Part shown: in pieces, positions 12,175 through 25,339 of the stretch | How the letters are laid out: every line of letters begins with the position of its first letter | Position numbering within the stretch: the stretch's first letter is position 1 | DNA from: Lepeophtheirus salmonis | Taxonomy: Eukaryota; Arthropoda; Copepoda; Siphonostomatoida; Caligidae | Length of the DNA stretch: 64,000 nt | Reading direction: 5' to 3' | Assembly: GCF_016086655.4 (NCBI RefSeq) | Contig: NC_052131.2 | Span: 12,817,940 to 12,881,939 of the forward strand | Notes under the pieces: generated by a model | The model's input: the letters and a program-made list of their open reading frames with translations, nothing else | Database searches by the model: none | Told to the model about the DNA's origin: nothing | Position numbers and translations under genes: made by a program

Positions 12175-13104
12175 TTCAAGTAAGTGGAAAGGTGTCTTCG
12201 TTAATTTCTTCAGAACACATAGGCAAGCACAAAGAAAGAGATACTCGTATCTGTCAAATATTAAACCTGATGAAAAGTATAAATACATATTTAAACACAA
12301 GCCAAAATCTGGGAGCAACGTACCATTTTATTTTTATATTCTATATCCGTACCTCTGTACGTGTACGTCCGTTTGTGTTTTCCGTACCTCCTTATCTTTT
12401 TTTCATAGTCTTGCATACCTCAATAACCTTCATAAGTTGTGAATGTTTTGTGCCAAAATTTACAAAAGCAGAGAAAGTAGTTGACCCGAGCGGCTTGCCA
12501 TTGCTCGCAACACTTATGTTAGAGCTCTACAATGAGTAAACTACAAACTGTTTTGAAGTCCTTTGTATTCACCCTCCTTTTTATCAGTGATGTGTAACGA
12601 GTCAACTCGAAGAGTTTTGCAAAATAAAAATCATATACTGAAAATTTAAAAAAGCTTATGATGATCCATCACTACTTTATTATATGGGAGGTTTTGAGAG
12701 ATTAAACTAATACATATATAAAGAAGTATTATTTGATGGATAAAATGCAATATTTGTAGATTTGAGTTGGATTTAAGTTCATTTTAGTCCGTAGCGTATA
12801 TCCGAGCCATTTCTTTAGATGGTTCCGTATCTGTTTCATGTGGGAGGTATAGAGATGTACATTGCCCAGCTCTGGTAAATATTCACTCTACATCAGAAAT
12901 TTATGCGTATCACCGTTCCTAGTAATTTTTGTTACTGAATTTCTGTATTATTAGTAATATACATCTATCGTCTTCAAGTTCATTTGTATTTTGGGCATCT
13001 TAAAAAAATAAATCAAAGTGGTAACCCTGACAATTTGAAGAATGTTTTGGAGGAGAGGAGCTTAGCTGTTATATCATTTCATTAGATCAGCTGTGATATA
13101 CCTA

Positions 13105-13129
13105 GGAGGGGGTGGTGGTGGTGGTGGAA
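13105..13129. repeat. (GGT)n microsatellite
   Basis: A short G-rich run with about five consecutive GGT units, ending in GGAAG. Confidence 0.9.
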
Positions 13130-16100
13130 GAAAATGAACAATTGTCATCCTCCATTCTACTCTGTGTCCAACGAGGACTAGCAATTATATCTCTGCTACA
13201 AACTCTTTATGTTACTCTCCGTCTTTTATGAGCACACACAGAATTGGAATCAGGTTTTGAATATATTTAAATATAGCTTTAAAAGAAGTTCGCTACTCAC
13301 GAGTTAAATAATAATGACATCAGTTGAGGAAAAGAAAATTCATTCTTCAGATTACCAACTCCAAAAAAGTAGGCCAGCTTAAAAAACAACAACACACGAT
13401 TAATATCACCATCCTTGTAAGTAAATATTATACTGGCTTGGACACGTTCACCCTTTTACCGTTCTTCTGTTCAATTTATGAAAAGTTTCCGTTCGCGGTC
13501 ATTCTTTCATTTTTTTGTAGTCTAAAAAATGGGGAAGAATAAAGTTTTGTGGGAACGATAAAAAATAATATTACCACAACTTGGTAACGAATCCAGTAAA
13601 GTCAGATTTTGTCCATATAAGTGTACTTTGCATTAATCGGAGCTATTAAGCGTCGATAAACTTTGCTTTTAAAAATGTAGATATGCACGATTACTCCTTT
13701 TTTACATTGCAATTTGATGTACTGGACTTCAGCTACACATGCTTGTTATTACACCTAATATAAAGTTACATTCATTATTTTTTGAGTTTTATATGTAGGT
13801 ATATGTGGCACGTCGAGAAAAAATCAAGTTATAATGAATTTCCTCAAAATTGAGTGGGGGTTACATTTATATTTTTCTACAAATTATCGTCCATTTTTAT
13901 CAAAAAGTATTCTTATTAACTCCTCGTATGTGCAGCAAATTCTACTTAAAATAGTTTAAATTGATTTCCATAATAAAAAAATGAGAAATTGATATATTTA
14001 TTTTAAAGACATCATCGAGGACAATATAAGTCTTTTAAATCAAACAAAGTCTTTAAACTGTAATCAAATTCTTGTGTATTTTTACTCATTCCAAAAATTT
14101 AACAACAATGTCTATAATTGACACGATGTCTATGAAAATTTAGGCTGTGTGTATAAATGATGTAATCAAATAAATTGATATTTTCGGCCCTTTTCTTGAT
14201 TTTTTTTCATAATTATTTTATGTTGACGCATCAAATATGCACTTCCCTTTTCTTTTTAACATGAGGCACCGAGCATTAGCAACACATGTACCTCTAAATC
14301 TGTCCTCCACAGTCGGAGAGACAAACAAACTCTTTTAAATCTTAATACAGAACCCTTGTGATAGATTTTCCTTACATATATATGTATTTGCGTTCTGGGG
14401 CCTCTGAATTGATAGTTTAAATTTATATGATATGTTTGCTGAACTTGTATTAATTCCCTTATAATATGGCAATTCTGTAACTATCAAAGATTATAATTAA
14501 TGAAAAGAAAACTTTGCTGTAACTTCCACTTTTTAATAAATTTATGCTCTCTTGTTTAAAAAAAATCTACCTTTTAATCAGCCAGTTGAATAAGATTCAA
14601 AGTAAAGGAACCAAAAATAATCTATGATATTATCTAAACAAATTTGAAACCTTATTTATTACTTCTAACTTGTTCCTAACATCACTGCCCTGGTGAGTAG
14701 TGATACATAATCTTAGACCAATCATTTCGAGGCAACAAAAAATTTCAACCTTAGAAATTTTTAAGCATGCTCAAAAATGTGATTGATTTTACACTACGTT
14801 CATCACCGTTTCTTAAATAGAATTCAAATTACATTAAAATATAAAGATATAAGAATAACAAATGAGTTGGTATGTAGAAAATTAAGTTCTAATCTAACCT
14901 GGAATACCTTTTTCATACACGACAAATTCCATAGTCCAGTGATTTGAAAATTGTGTGCTGTGAGAGATTTTATAAAAAGTAATCAATTTATATAGTAATT
15001 GATAATTGTACTCAAAAAATTAGATCCATATCTTTCAATATATATTTATTTTATTTAAGACTCCGTCAAAGAATCACAAAATGAAAGCCATTTGTTTTTT
15101 GCGTTCATTGTTCATTTTTTCCCGTAAATCCTTCATTCGTTCAAAAAACATGAACTTCGATCATGTTTTCCTTCAATCTCCAAGCTTGATATTAAGTGAG
15201 TCATATATAGGTTCTTAGATCCTTGCAGCATACCTAGTGAAAATCTCAATCCCTATATGTAAGTATGTGTCACGTTTTGACTTCTTAACATTGTTTGGAG
15301 TTATGAGAGTAGATCTCAAGTACCGTTTTGAGAGTGAGAGGAATCGTTTTATACATAAACATTACATAATATATCAACATATGTTATACGTAGAGATTGA
15401 TTGATGACTCAAAAGAAGTTTATAAAAGGACCAATGTACATAAATAAGATGTAAGTACCTAAAATATACATAATTAAATTTGTAATTGAAATGAATATAT
15501 CCTTTTCCCCCCCATAAAGTTAAGTAAGGATGACTTTTATGGAGACTAGAAAATAAAATTATGAGTACATAATGTGTACATTTCTTTACATATTTTGCTT
15601 TGGAGTTAAATAAGGAGGATACATTTTGTCAAAATTAAATACTTGTGTCTTTATCAAAAGAGTAAAAAACAACAACATAAAATACAATATTTCATAACAT
15701 TTAAAAAAAAGATGAATGATTGTCTAACTTTTTCCAATAAACTGGTCCTTTGTATGAGTTCTATTGAGACGTGCTATTGAATTCTATAACAGAGGTTTGA
15801 TAAACGAAAATAAAGTTGAGCAAAAGTTGGAAAATAAGCCGTTACATTTTGTCAAATAAAACACACATTTGAGATATATTTATTGTAGTTCTATAGAATA
15901 CGACTTATATTGATTTTTATCAAGTTTATGAAAGAAAAAAAGCTTAAAAACTAAAATATTTTGTGAGTTCAAATATTTTTGAAGAACTTTATTTTTACCT
16001 TTATATGTTTTAAATTGTCTAATTAATGAATATGACAAAATATGAATTTTGTAAAATGAAAAACCTTTTCCTTATCCAACACAACAAATATCGTGGTCAA

Positions 16101-16734
16101 AATAACAGTCATTTACAAATTCATGCGCCAATGAAATTTCCTTTATAATTAATTTTATGTTTCCTAATTAATATTAAACTATAGAAAGTAAGGAATTTTA
16201 ATTGTTTTTACAGAATACGCAAAACAAAAAGCTTTATCACAATTTAGATTTGTATACTTGATAATAAAGTGAATATTTTAATAGCTGCTTAAATATTTTA
16301 TATATGACATTTTTTGTGTAAAATCAACGGACCGCTTATACAAGAAAAAAATATTAATATAATAATGATAGATAATTTCTAAATAAAAGTTTTGATTAAA
16401 TTTGTGAAAAAGTAATTGAATGTCTTCTTTAAATAATAATAAAAGAAACTTCTTCTGTAAGGTTATAAGAAAAAACTTTAGACCTTAAAAATTTCATATT
16501 TTTTTAAAACGATTATGGTAAAAAAAATAATTGATAAAAGCCTTTACAAATTAAGGGGAAAAAAAAAAAGATTTCATTTTCTAGTTAAGAAAAAATATTA
16601 TTCCAGCATATAAATATTTTGAATATAAAAAACAAAAAAAAACCTTTTTTTCATTCATTGGTTTGTTTAAAAAAAATATTTATTCGATGCAAACTTGTAT
16701 AAATACCTACTGCTTATTCATACTGTCTGTGTAT
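13130..16734. other. AT-rich non-coding stretch
   Basis: I see no gene, RNA or recognisable repeat. Homopolymer tracts and stop codons are frequent throughout. Confidence 0.55.
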
Positions 16735-17090
16735 ATTAGTGTTGAAAGTCGGTTCAAGATCAATTTTTTTCTACTCAGTCATAAGGGATTTTTCTAAAAT
16801 GTTTTGGACCGATATTTCAGTTTAGACCTTATACCGAAACTTAGACAGGTTTTCAAATAATCCAAACCGATTTATCTGTAAGACCTATCCAGTCCATATT
16901 TTTATTTTTGCCCAGTCCTGACAGAGGTTCTTTAAATGGCCGAATTAGTTCGGTCCTTCACTCACCCGGGTCTAAGCATTTCATATCGAAAACCAACTCT
17001 AGTTTATCCAGGCCATTGTTTAGTAAGATATGCACATGTAAACGTTGTTTGTTGTTTTTGTGGGCTAGACAGAAGTGTTTGACGTCATTT
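16735..17090 (+). repeat. Interspersed repeat, copy 1
   Basis: The reverse complement of 32515-32935 shares landmarks with this block in the same order. They are 'aagggattttt', 'gaccga', 'ccgaaa', 'ccagtccat', 'tttttgccca', 'tgacgt' and 'atgttatcaac'. It is a diverged non-coding repeat with recurrent 'ccgaa/ggacc' words. The open frame at 16908-17186 is a shadow of repeat plus transposon sequence. Family unknown. Confidence 0.5.
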
Positions 17091-17094
17091 AAAA

Positions 17095-17515
17095 AAAATG
17101 TTATCAACCAACAAAGTATTCATTCCACAATCGTGGAAAAGGTAGACTGTCCTTGTTGCGATCTGCACCGGACGACACCATATTGAGATTGCAAACTTCT
17201 TTAAACTGGACATGTCAAACCCAGGATTGAGGAAGTGGGAGCTGGGAGGCCATTCGTCTGGCAACAATACTCTACCTTATACCCCACTGTAAAGGAAACA
17301 TTTACCTGTTTTTCAATTTTTTTCTTCACTTTTTTGGACCCAGTTCTTGGCCTCCAAACTCACAGGATCTCAAACCAATAAATTTCTAGGTGATTGGTGC
17401 AGTTGAGCGACACACCAATGGATCCTATTGCGACTCAAAAGAGGGAATATATGAGGATTGTAGAATCTACTAACCGAGTCGAGACTGTTATTGACGCTAA
17501 AGACAATTATATAAA
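17095..17515 (+). pseudogene. Tc1/mariner transposase with deleted core
   Basis: The plus strand begins with a helix-turn-helix-like remnant (VEKVDCPCCDLHRTTPY). It passes straight into EVGAGRPFVWQQYSTLYP, equivalent to the 'GRPYVFQQDSAP' block with the second catalytic Asp, here changed to Tyr. Next come a WPPNSPDLNP equivalent (about 17335-17375) and a VERHTN-like segment followed by a degraded C-terminus. The stretch that should separate the DNA-binding domain from the QQD block is absent, so this copy has an internal deletion plus several frameshifts. Its left edge abuts the interspersed repeat. Non-functional; confidence is high for the family and moderate for the ends. Confidence 0.7.
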
Positions 17516-19689
17516 ATAATAATAATAAAATTTTAATTCATCTTTCATTTAACATAGGTATTTATTAAAATCGGATGACTAGTATAGGAGAAATCCATTT
17601 ATATAAAAACTGTATTGGTTGTTAAATAGAGCTCATGCCCAGTATGCAGTATTTTTGTTAAATTAGCATAAAGATGTAGAACCAAGATTGAATTGAAAAG
17701 AGTTATTGAGCGGTTAATGTAGGAACTACACATTTATGTATTTATTTACATCTTCTAAACCATAAATTAAGTAAAAAAAAAAAAGAAACTGATTATTTCA
17801 TTATTTTTAAGTTCATTATAAATTTGTAACATATTGTGCTTTTTCAAACAATATGCTAATAAGATAAAGGAACAAACCATTTGTTTGATGGTTATTACTT
17901 CCTCTTTTTATTCTTTTTTTTTTGTAATAATTATATGTAAGGCAACAGTAACGTACTCAAGGAAAGGAACACTTGTAGCTTTTAATCTATGAAAAAATGA
18001 TTTATTTATAGTGTCACCTCTTTTTCTCTCGTTTGACCCTTACTAATATGTACTTACCTACCTATGTTAATCAATAATTAATTCATAGCAATTACATTAG
18101 ATATCCATAAAACAATTTCAATTTGTTGATTTTTCTTTCCTAAATAACAAACAAAACGAAATACATAAAATTTGGAGATTACTTAATTGTTGATTAAGCC
18201 CAAGATACATGCATATATATTTAAATAGGCACAATTATTTACATACCTTTATGTGTATTTGACGAATTGATTAATCTTTAAGCAATACGGGTACAATATG
18301 TAATACCCTTCCAAAAAAACATAGAGTATCTTGAAAAATGCATACCTCTTATTTATTTGATCTCAGCTATACAAATATGTACAAGTAGCAATAAGTTTCA
18401 ACAACTGCCTCTTCTAGATTAGAAGAAATTTTTCTCTCATCGGTAAAACACTTAGTAGTGACAAGATTGAGCAAATGCTTCAGCTGATACATCGGTGTAT
18501 GACATCACATTGTTTTTTTTCTTACAACAAGTTTTTAAGAACTTCATTGATATATCATACGGGAATTCCAATTGTAAAAAAATGGTATTCAACTCTGATA
18601 TCTCTATTGGTATAATAAAAATTTAAAAAATCATTTTCTTTCCTTTAACAAGCGTTCAAATTACAACTTTTATACACTTTGTTATAGCTCCAATTTATTC
18701 CAAGGGATATAATATTTTCTTTTAATTGATCAGATTTTTTTTTCTTCTTCTTCAAAGTGGGTATGTACCACCAAATGACTGGAAAATATCCATAAAATAT
18801 TAAATAATTATATATAATTATTAATGTCCACATAAAGAAATTGACGCGTAGGCTTCAGAACCTTTGTAGCACAGCATACTCTTGCTTGGAATTTTGAGAC
18901 CTTTTCGTTATAATGGCTCTCTTTCTCTCGTTTCTTACTTTGAGGCCAAAAAGTAATATTATCAAATTAATTAATATTAAAATAATTTTTATATAATTTA
19001 TTTTAATTAGTTTTTGTGTTTTTTTATAATTTGATAGAAATGTGCAGCCTATAGATGACCTCATAGGAGATTGAAACTTTGCATAGGTAACTTTAATATC
19101 ATATAAAAACTTTTGTTGGGTAAACCGAAATCGAATTTGCTAAATGTTGAAAATCCAACTACGATTAAGTATAAGTAAATTATATAGTATTTCAATCTAG
19201 GTTGGAGTTGTCTTTGAAGTATATTTATTTTTCTCGAAATGACCAAGTTTCGAACCTATACACATTGAGTTCAAGATAATAATTTCTTCCAATGTAGTTG
19301 TTCATTAGAATATTTTAATCTTCTGAAGTAGATTAAAATTGAGAGGAATATTTTGGTTTAGAATTGACAATTTAATTTTATTAATTTTTTTGTTTCTCTA
19401 AGAAGAAATGTTAATGCAAAAAAAAAAAAAAGATAAATTTTTTTACCTGTATAATGGCGAAGAACAATCAAAATACTTTTATATATTATTTTTTAATTTG
19501 GTAAAATATCAATGGATTCAAAATAGACTTTAAATTAGAGATCCCAAATTTTTATACAACAAATGAACATATATTTACTAAAAAGCAAACTAGTTGAAAA
19601 ATACGTACGTTAAGTAATTTTTCTGTAACTTTGACTATGAAATGTCCTAAGTGCTTCCCAACACTTGAAATAAAGTTTAAGGTCTTTTT
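17516..19689. other. AT-rich non-coding stretch
   Basis: No gene is supported. Open frames near 18645, 18855 and 19061 on the minus strand are Lys/Ile/Leu-rich AT-driven frames with no motif. Confidence 0.55.
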
Positions 19690-19880
19690 TAAGTTCTAGA
19701 GCAGTTAATTTCAACCTTTTTAACATTACAGAACCCTATACTCTTTTTTTATCAAATGTTTAAAAAAAGTTTAAACAAATGTTTTATTTATTATCTATAT
19801 AATCTCTCACAGAGCCCTTAATTTTGCACCATGGTGCACAAGTGCTTCAAAAACTATGTTTGGGAACCTCTATTATAGAT
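19690..19880. repeat. Possible short hAT-like repeat
   Basis: One end reads inward as a 'cag..aatttcaacctttttaac..acagaaccct' type sequence. The other, reverse-complemented, reads 'gaggttcccaaacatag...ttgtgcaccatggtgc...gggctctgtgag'. The GGTTCCCAAAC and 'agaaccct/gggctct' words are common at the ends of non-autonomous hAT elements. An 8-bp target duplication could not be confirmed, so this remains a suggestion. Confidence 0.3.
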
Positions 19881-21262
19881 AATTATTTACATATATATTT
19901 GTGTTGTGTAAGTGTTGTAATTAAAAAAATATGGGAATTTTTCGTCAAATTTTAAAATGTAAAATTAATTTTATACGTCTTAGGACACCTTAATGTACAA
20001 CGAAACAAGAGATATAAGATATTTTAATACCTTTTTTTTCGAGTGAAGAACACATTTTCTTTATCGATATTAATATTAATATGTTTAACTTATATTTCTC
20101 TAAAAACCTTCTTCAATTATGATTTTTTTGCAAATCCATGCGTACAGTTTAAAAACAAAATGCATAAAAATAAGTATACAAAACATAAATTCTTTTCTAC
20201 AATAATATATTATTTGTTTAAAAAAATTGCCAAGAAATAAAATATAAATCTGTCAAAACTCATCATGTGCAAATGGAATCATGAAAATAGATTAAGTCAA
20301 TAATAATTTCTTCAATATTATCTCTCTCTATTCTTTCCAATAAATGAATAAACACTTTAGCAAATATTTTATTAGATTTTGAAAAAATAAATAATGTCTT
20401 TCTAAATGAAAGAAGTTCATTCCTTTCTTATATGTTCTTAAAAATATTATTTAAAAATCCAACGGCCACAAAAAGGAATACTTTTTTTTATTATGTATGT
20501 AGATGTTAGAGACGGTTTGGAGCCGGTGCTTTTGCATATTTATATATATACATTTACAAACTAACTTGTGACGTAAGGGAAAGGAAATTGAAAGTTTTTT
20601 TTAAAGGGGGTACATATTTCCTTCTTTTTAAAAGAAAAAAAGTTATCATGAAATAAAAGGAAGTTGGATTATAAAAATTAATGAAAAAAGGGGTATTTAA
20701 AAAGGATGTTTTAGAAACGAATGCCAAAAACAAGTATCTGATTTTGAAATGTATGCTCTTTGACTATCTACAACAACCACTTAACGAGTGTTTTTTAACC
20801 TGGGAAGTTTAACTCATTTGGTCTTTCAGTCTATTTAATTACATATTTGGCCCGTCAACAAAAAAGTAAGCTATATTAATATTTCCTAAATTGAGTACGG
20901 CTTATATTTGAATTCTCCTCATAGCTTAAAATTAGTTACTTTGCAATGTCTTATAAGCGACGACAAGACAAACAACCGAATGAATTGACTAGTTAGTGTC
21001 CTTTATAGTAACTTTATACAGCACAAATAAATGTCGTATATATCATGGACAATCAATGTTGTCATAAGAGTAAGTTAGTTGTCAATTATTAGATATAGGG
21101 AGATTTATATTCAGGTTTGTAAGCGTTCCGTTAAATTTTTTTCTTTCAGCAATAAGCCATTATTTCTGTTCTGTTCAGCGTTCTAATCATAAAATACACT
21201 GTATTATAGTAAATCACGACTTCCACTTTGAAAGTTTCAGAGGCAACCTCATTTGAGAACTG
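19881..21262. other. AT-rich non-coding stretch
   Basis: No gene, RNA or clear repeat. The frame at 20043-20240 is an AT-driven Lys/Phe/Ile-rich chance frame. Confidence 0.55.
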
Positions 21263-21660
21263 TTATGTATTTCATATTTCCTTTCATGTTCTTATCTTCT
21301 TGTATGTATTATAAGTACTGTATTTTACGTAGTATAAATAGTCATGTATTTTGTAAATAAACTAGAGTAGGTTTTTGTATTAATAAGAAGACAGATGTTC
21401 TTGTAAAAGTGTTTTACTCCTCCACGCATTCCTTCACCTCATTTCTCTTGGTCGTCCTTGATTCATTGGTTTAAACAATTGGAACCTCTTAACTTTCGTC
21501 AAGACGCAACATTGGGTCGAGGATGGGATCAGGATCACGTGACCTCCCTGCTGTAGGATCATCGGCGAAGCTAGCCCTGTTGGAGTTGGGTAGCCCTTTT
21601 TCGTCGATGTAAATAAACTAGAGTATGGTTTTGTATTAATAAGAAGATGTTCAATTTTGC
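21263..21660 (+). mobile_element. LTR-like block with internal duplication
   Basis: The block starts TGTTATGT and has a TATAAATA box near 21335, then TAAATAAAC (poly-A signal like). This is the order expected for a retrotransposon long terminal repeat (promoter, then transcript start, then poly-A signal). A segment of about 40 bp (TAAATAAACTAGAGTA ... TAATAAGAAGA) occurs at about 21353 and again at about 21607. Between them lies a GC-richer insert with a short minus-strand frame. The duplicated segment could reflect two LTR ends brought together or a local tandem duplication. No gag, protease or integrase is seen, so it is at best a solo LTR or remnant. Confidence 0.4.
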
Positions 21661-21783
21661 GTTCCATTAACAAGCTTGTTACAAAGCTAAAAGCTTATTT
21701 GAAAGCCTATAACGGTAGAATTATAGTAAGTATTTATAAAATATACAAATTATTCCCAAAATTTAAATATGTCATAAATTATA

Positions 21784-22235
21784 GGTAGGCGAAAAAGTAA
21801 TTAAGTATTGTTCGCTTATTTCAATGCTTTATGAGAAGTTTTACAATCATCCGGTTTATGTCATGTATGCCTGTTCTGTTTGATGACTTGTTGCCAACGA
21901 GAATTCAACATTATAATGCCCTTCTCATAGAAGCTCTTGTCCCAATTGGTAAAAACTCGGACAACCAATTTCCACTGGCCTCTATTGAGGCCAAATTTGT
22001 ATCCCCTCCCCCCAAAGAAAATTGGCTATAGATAAGAATTTGAGACCCCCATACTCAACGCATGCCAATTCAAGACTAAACCGACCCAGCGCAATACTGT
22101 CCATGAAGCATTTTTAGTAAGCACTCACACCTTTACTACTAATTATCGTATTATTCCGATGTGACCAATAATAAACAAGACCTACTTAGTTAAAAAAAAG
22201 GGGAGGGAAATACGAAGTTACTTTTTTCCCCAACC
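21784..22235 (-). mobile_element. Short mariner derivative (GGTTGGGG ends), copy 1
   Basis: A 452-bp element. The right end, reverse-complemented, is GGTTGGGGAAAAAAGTAACT and the left end is GGTAGGCGAAAAAGTAATTA, which are diverged versions of one terminal inverted repeat. It shares interior words with the longer copy at 47832-48605, such as 'ttacaat.atc.g.tttatg.ca.gtat' on the left and 'caatactgtccat.aagc' and 'actcacacctttac' on the right. It lacks almost all transposase coding sequence, so it is a non-autonomous derivative. The TA flank is kept on the left and changed to AA on the right. The open frame at 21831-22031 is not a real gene. Confidence 0.75.
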
Positions 22236-23700
22236 AACACAGAAAAGAATAATCGATTGAGGCTAGCCTCACTTTCCTGACGAATGCATAGAGGTTATAG
22301 CATTCTAGAGACTAGCCAATACATAATAAAAACTGTGCTTTAAAATGTCTATATTTGGTTTTGGAAGGTAGATGGTGTTGTCATCAGAGATTCCTGGAAG
22401 AGGTATCTTTGTTTAGTATTCAGGGTGAGAGTAATAGGTTTATATTTTTGCTTAAAATTATGTGGAGAATAATAATTGAACATCCATAATGTCACGTTTA
22501 TCATATAGAGTGATTATTCAAAGTCTTTTTAATTTTGCATGGCTATTTGTCGTTATATTCCAATGGAGAAAAAATCGACACAAGCCTTACTTTTACCTTG
22601 TTCAGAGACTTTATCAAATAGTTTCTGGAAATATTTTAAATCTCAGATCTGTCCATTAAGATTTGGAAGACACAAGGTTTGTAAAGTTTCGTCATGAACA
22701 AAGGGGTATACGTTTTGAAACTTCTTATGAATTGAAAATATAAATATGCAACCTGTCAATACAAAAGTAAGTTATAATTTTTTTTCTTGAAAATTGAACC
22801 TAAATTACAATTGTATTCTTGGATCTTATCTATTATCAAATTTTTCTTATTCATTCCTTGCAGGGCCTTAAATTCCAATTAAAGTAGTTAAAATTCATTG
22901 TCATTCTGAAAGACCTATAAATAGATACATTTTATTTGAAAGGGTATATCCGGGTCAAATTAAATATCATAGTTTCTAAAGTTATCTTAAATTATAGTTT
23001 ATCCTCTCAGACTTATCTGGTCTTACCGGAATATAAAACCTAAATTTGATTTGAATGTCTATGATATATTAGAATGTACAAAGGAATTATGATGTAAAAA
23101 AATAAATTGGACATTTCTTCGTTTCGTAATTTATTTGCAAGATTTTTTTTGTGTCAACTCACTCCATATATATATGTAGGTATACTATTTGAATTATGAT
23201 AGCTATATAACAATTTATAGTGGAAATTCTATGAATTATTAAAAAGCTCTCTCTTTTCTTTACCTAATATTTTTTGAATCACATATTGGAATATAATTAA
23301 GTTAAAATACCCATACATATATATTATACACTATTTTTTTTTAAAGTAATGAAAAAATATTTCATCGTAAAATATTTAATTTCAAAATTAAATTATATTT
23401 TCAAATTGGCTTTCTAGGTACACATTTTCCCCTTCTTTTTACTCACTCAAGTATTCTGTTTCATAATTTCTTTCTATTGCTTTTTGTCAAAGAGAATTTT
23501 TAATGTATCATTTTGATAACCTTTCTCTATGTTTCTCTCTCTTTGTGATATTTAAATCTCCATTATATTAAATGTATACATATAATATAACTAAACTTTA
23601 TTCAGAAAAGAAAAATTAAATTAAAATAAAACCATATCCTGAAAGCTTGAAGGATACTGATTTATCTAATTTAATCAAATCACCTCCAGCTCAAATTACA
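22236..23700. other. AT-rich non-coding stretch
   Basis: No supportable gene or repeat. Confidence 0.55.
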
Positions 23701-23704
23701 GTGT

Positions 23705-24235
23705 CTATACGAGGCCTAAAACGCGGACAGGCCTTCGCCACATGGTCCCTTGGCAAATCCTGAAATTCCATACTGATCCAACTGATAAGTTTGTTGTGAT
23801 GTTGCAGGACTTCGGCTGTTTGTCGTTCGATAACACACAACAATAAAAAAAATCAATTGAAATAAGATTTGGCAAGTTTTGAGGCCAAAAGTCCGGAGAG
23901 AAGAAGTCTTCAAAATGGTTGCCAACCATTGGAAACCATGTCAATCCAGGCTTCAACATGGCCTTTATAATGTGTCCAAGTAGGCAGCAGTGTTGAATCT
24001 GAGGCCTTGTGGAAATCATGAGGGGCTGGACGATGTATTCGGAGTTAACGTCCCCAAACACCATTACATTGGGCGGAAATTTCGTCTGCATGACAATTGA
24101 TATATCCTTGGAGCAAAAGGTTAACCACCTGTCGTTCTGGTTGTCCCAGAGTTCCAGCAGTTGTAATGCTCTCACTCCTGGTACCGATTCCAAGGCGGAC
24201 CCTGTGCCATTTAAAAAAGAAATACTCAATGGATT
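23705..24235 (-). pseudogene. Decayed Tc1/mariner transposase, C-terminal half
   Basis: A 174-codon minus-strand frame reads NDRWLTFCSKDISIVMQTKF then PPNVMVFGDVNSEY. This is the conserved 'NDRWLA...P..MQTKFPASVMVLGVVSSEG' region just before the catalytic core. Further on, FWPQNLPNLISIDFF corresponds to 'FWPPNSPDLNPIDF', with the third catalytic Asp changed to Asn. In another frame the end reads MEFQDLPRDHVAKACPRFRP, a well-kept C-terminal 'AC.RFR.R' block. At least one frameshift separates the two, and the 'QQD' block has eroded. The N-terminal DNA-binding domain is absent: the copy stops close to where the LINE begins, so one insertion may have truncated the other. Confidence 0.8.
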
Positions 24236-24486
24236 ACATACTTTTGGACTGGTTCAGAATTGAATATGATATTTAATAATACAAAATAAGCTCTCTTAAT
24301 GGCAGTGTTTGCCCAAGAGATCTTACCAAAGGGTCGTTATGGATAGCTTGCACACATAATAGATAACTACGTAAATATGAAGGCAGTTGATTATATACAG
24401 TCAAATCTGTATTTAGCGGTTGTGTAGGGGAAACTAAAAAACTTAGTACAGATAATGTCTTAATCAGGTTTCCTATTTTGTAACAA

Positions 24487-24760
24487 ATCTTACTTGTAGG
24501 AGACCTTAACGTTGACCTGCATTGTGTCAGCAACTCATATCAAAATAAAAAATATCTGGAGAAACTTACATGTGAATTAAATTTGATTGACTTAACAGCC
24601 TATTTTAGCCCCAGTAATAATGTGCCATGGAGAAGAGGCCGATCAACGTCGCGAATTGATTTAGTACTTGTGTCAAAATTCATCTATAAAAATACTGAGA
24701 ATGCATTCTATAGTTCTTAACCATTGTCCGATCACAAGATGGTAGTGGTTAGTTTTGTAC
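24487..24760 (+). pseudogene. LINE endonuclease remnant
   Basis: ILLVGDLNVDLHC at about 24487 carries the 'GDFN' catalytic motif of apurinic-type LINE endonucleases. It is followed by RRGRSTSRIDLVLVSKF (about 24630-24685), the 'SRIDYIL' block, and SDHKMVVVSF starting at 24727 with the catalytic SDH. A stop just before SDH and the missing N-terminal 'NVNG' and 'QET' motifs show it is broken. In the intact element this domain nicks target DNA to prime reverse transcription. Confidence 0.75.
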
Positions 24761-25339
24761 TCGAAACTTCTTCAAAGCCCCGGAAACTCCCTTTGTGGTT
24801 GATCGATGATGAAAAATGCATAAAAAAAAAGAAAACTAATATTGCATATAGTTTTAATTCTTCATTTTTTGTAAACAAATTATGTTTTTCACTTTAACGC
24901 ACAATATATATTTAGTACTGCTAGAAGCTGCATTAGTGAAAAAAGAAAAGTGATGGAGGATTTTAACTATAATTTGGAACGCACCTTAAACATGGATTCA
25001 TTTTTCAACGAAATATAACTTCTGAGTTTTATAATTCTTTCAGGATTGCGGAAATTGCCGAGTTAAAAGTGAGGTCTAAAATAGAAAATGAAAATAATCC
25101 CCATCGAAGGATTCAAAACCTTACCAACAGAAATAAATACTCAACCTCAGTAATAAAGAGAATATAGTATGGGGTAAAACTTTAAAAAAACAAGAGGACA
25201 TTGAAGAGGCATTTCGTAAAACCTTCCAGAAGTTAGTTGGTGGGTTCAGAAGTAATTTCACTTAAAGGAAAATAAATTTTATATTCTCTTCCGAGATATT
25301 ATCTGAATATATTAGGAAATTTATTTAAAGATAATCAGG

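Noticed and set aside
12161..12539. Plus-strand open frames of 93 and 115 codons
   Set aside because: They overlap each other in different frames and a minus-strand frame, share no motif, and their ATGs lie after the donor-like site. Only the short segment at 12102-12174 merited mention.
20043..20240. 65-codon open frame with a hydrophobic start
   Set aside because: Phe/Ile/Lys/Asn-dominated, as expected from AT-rich DNA; no motif and no neighbouring exon.
24009..24533. Plus- and minus-strand frames near the LINE start
   Set aside because: The plus-strand one is antisense to the transposase half; the minus-strand one is antisense to the LINE endonuclease region.
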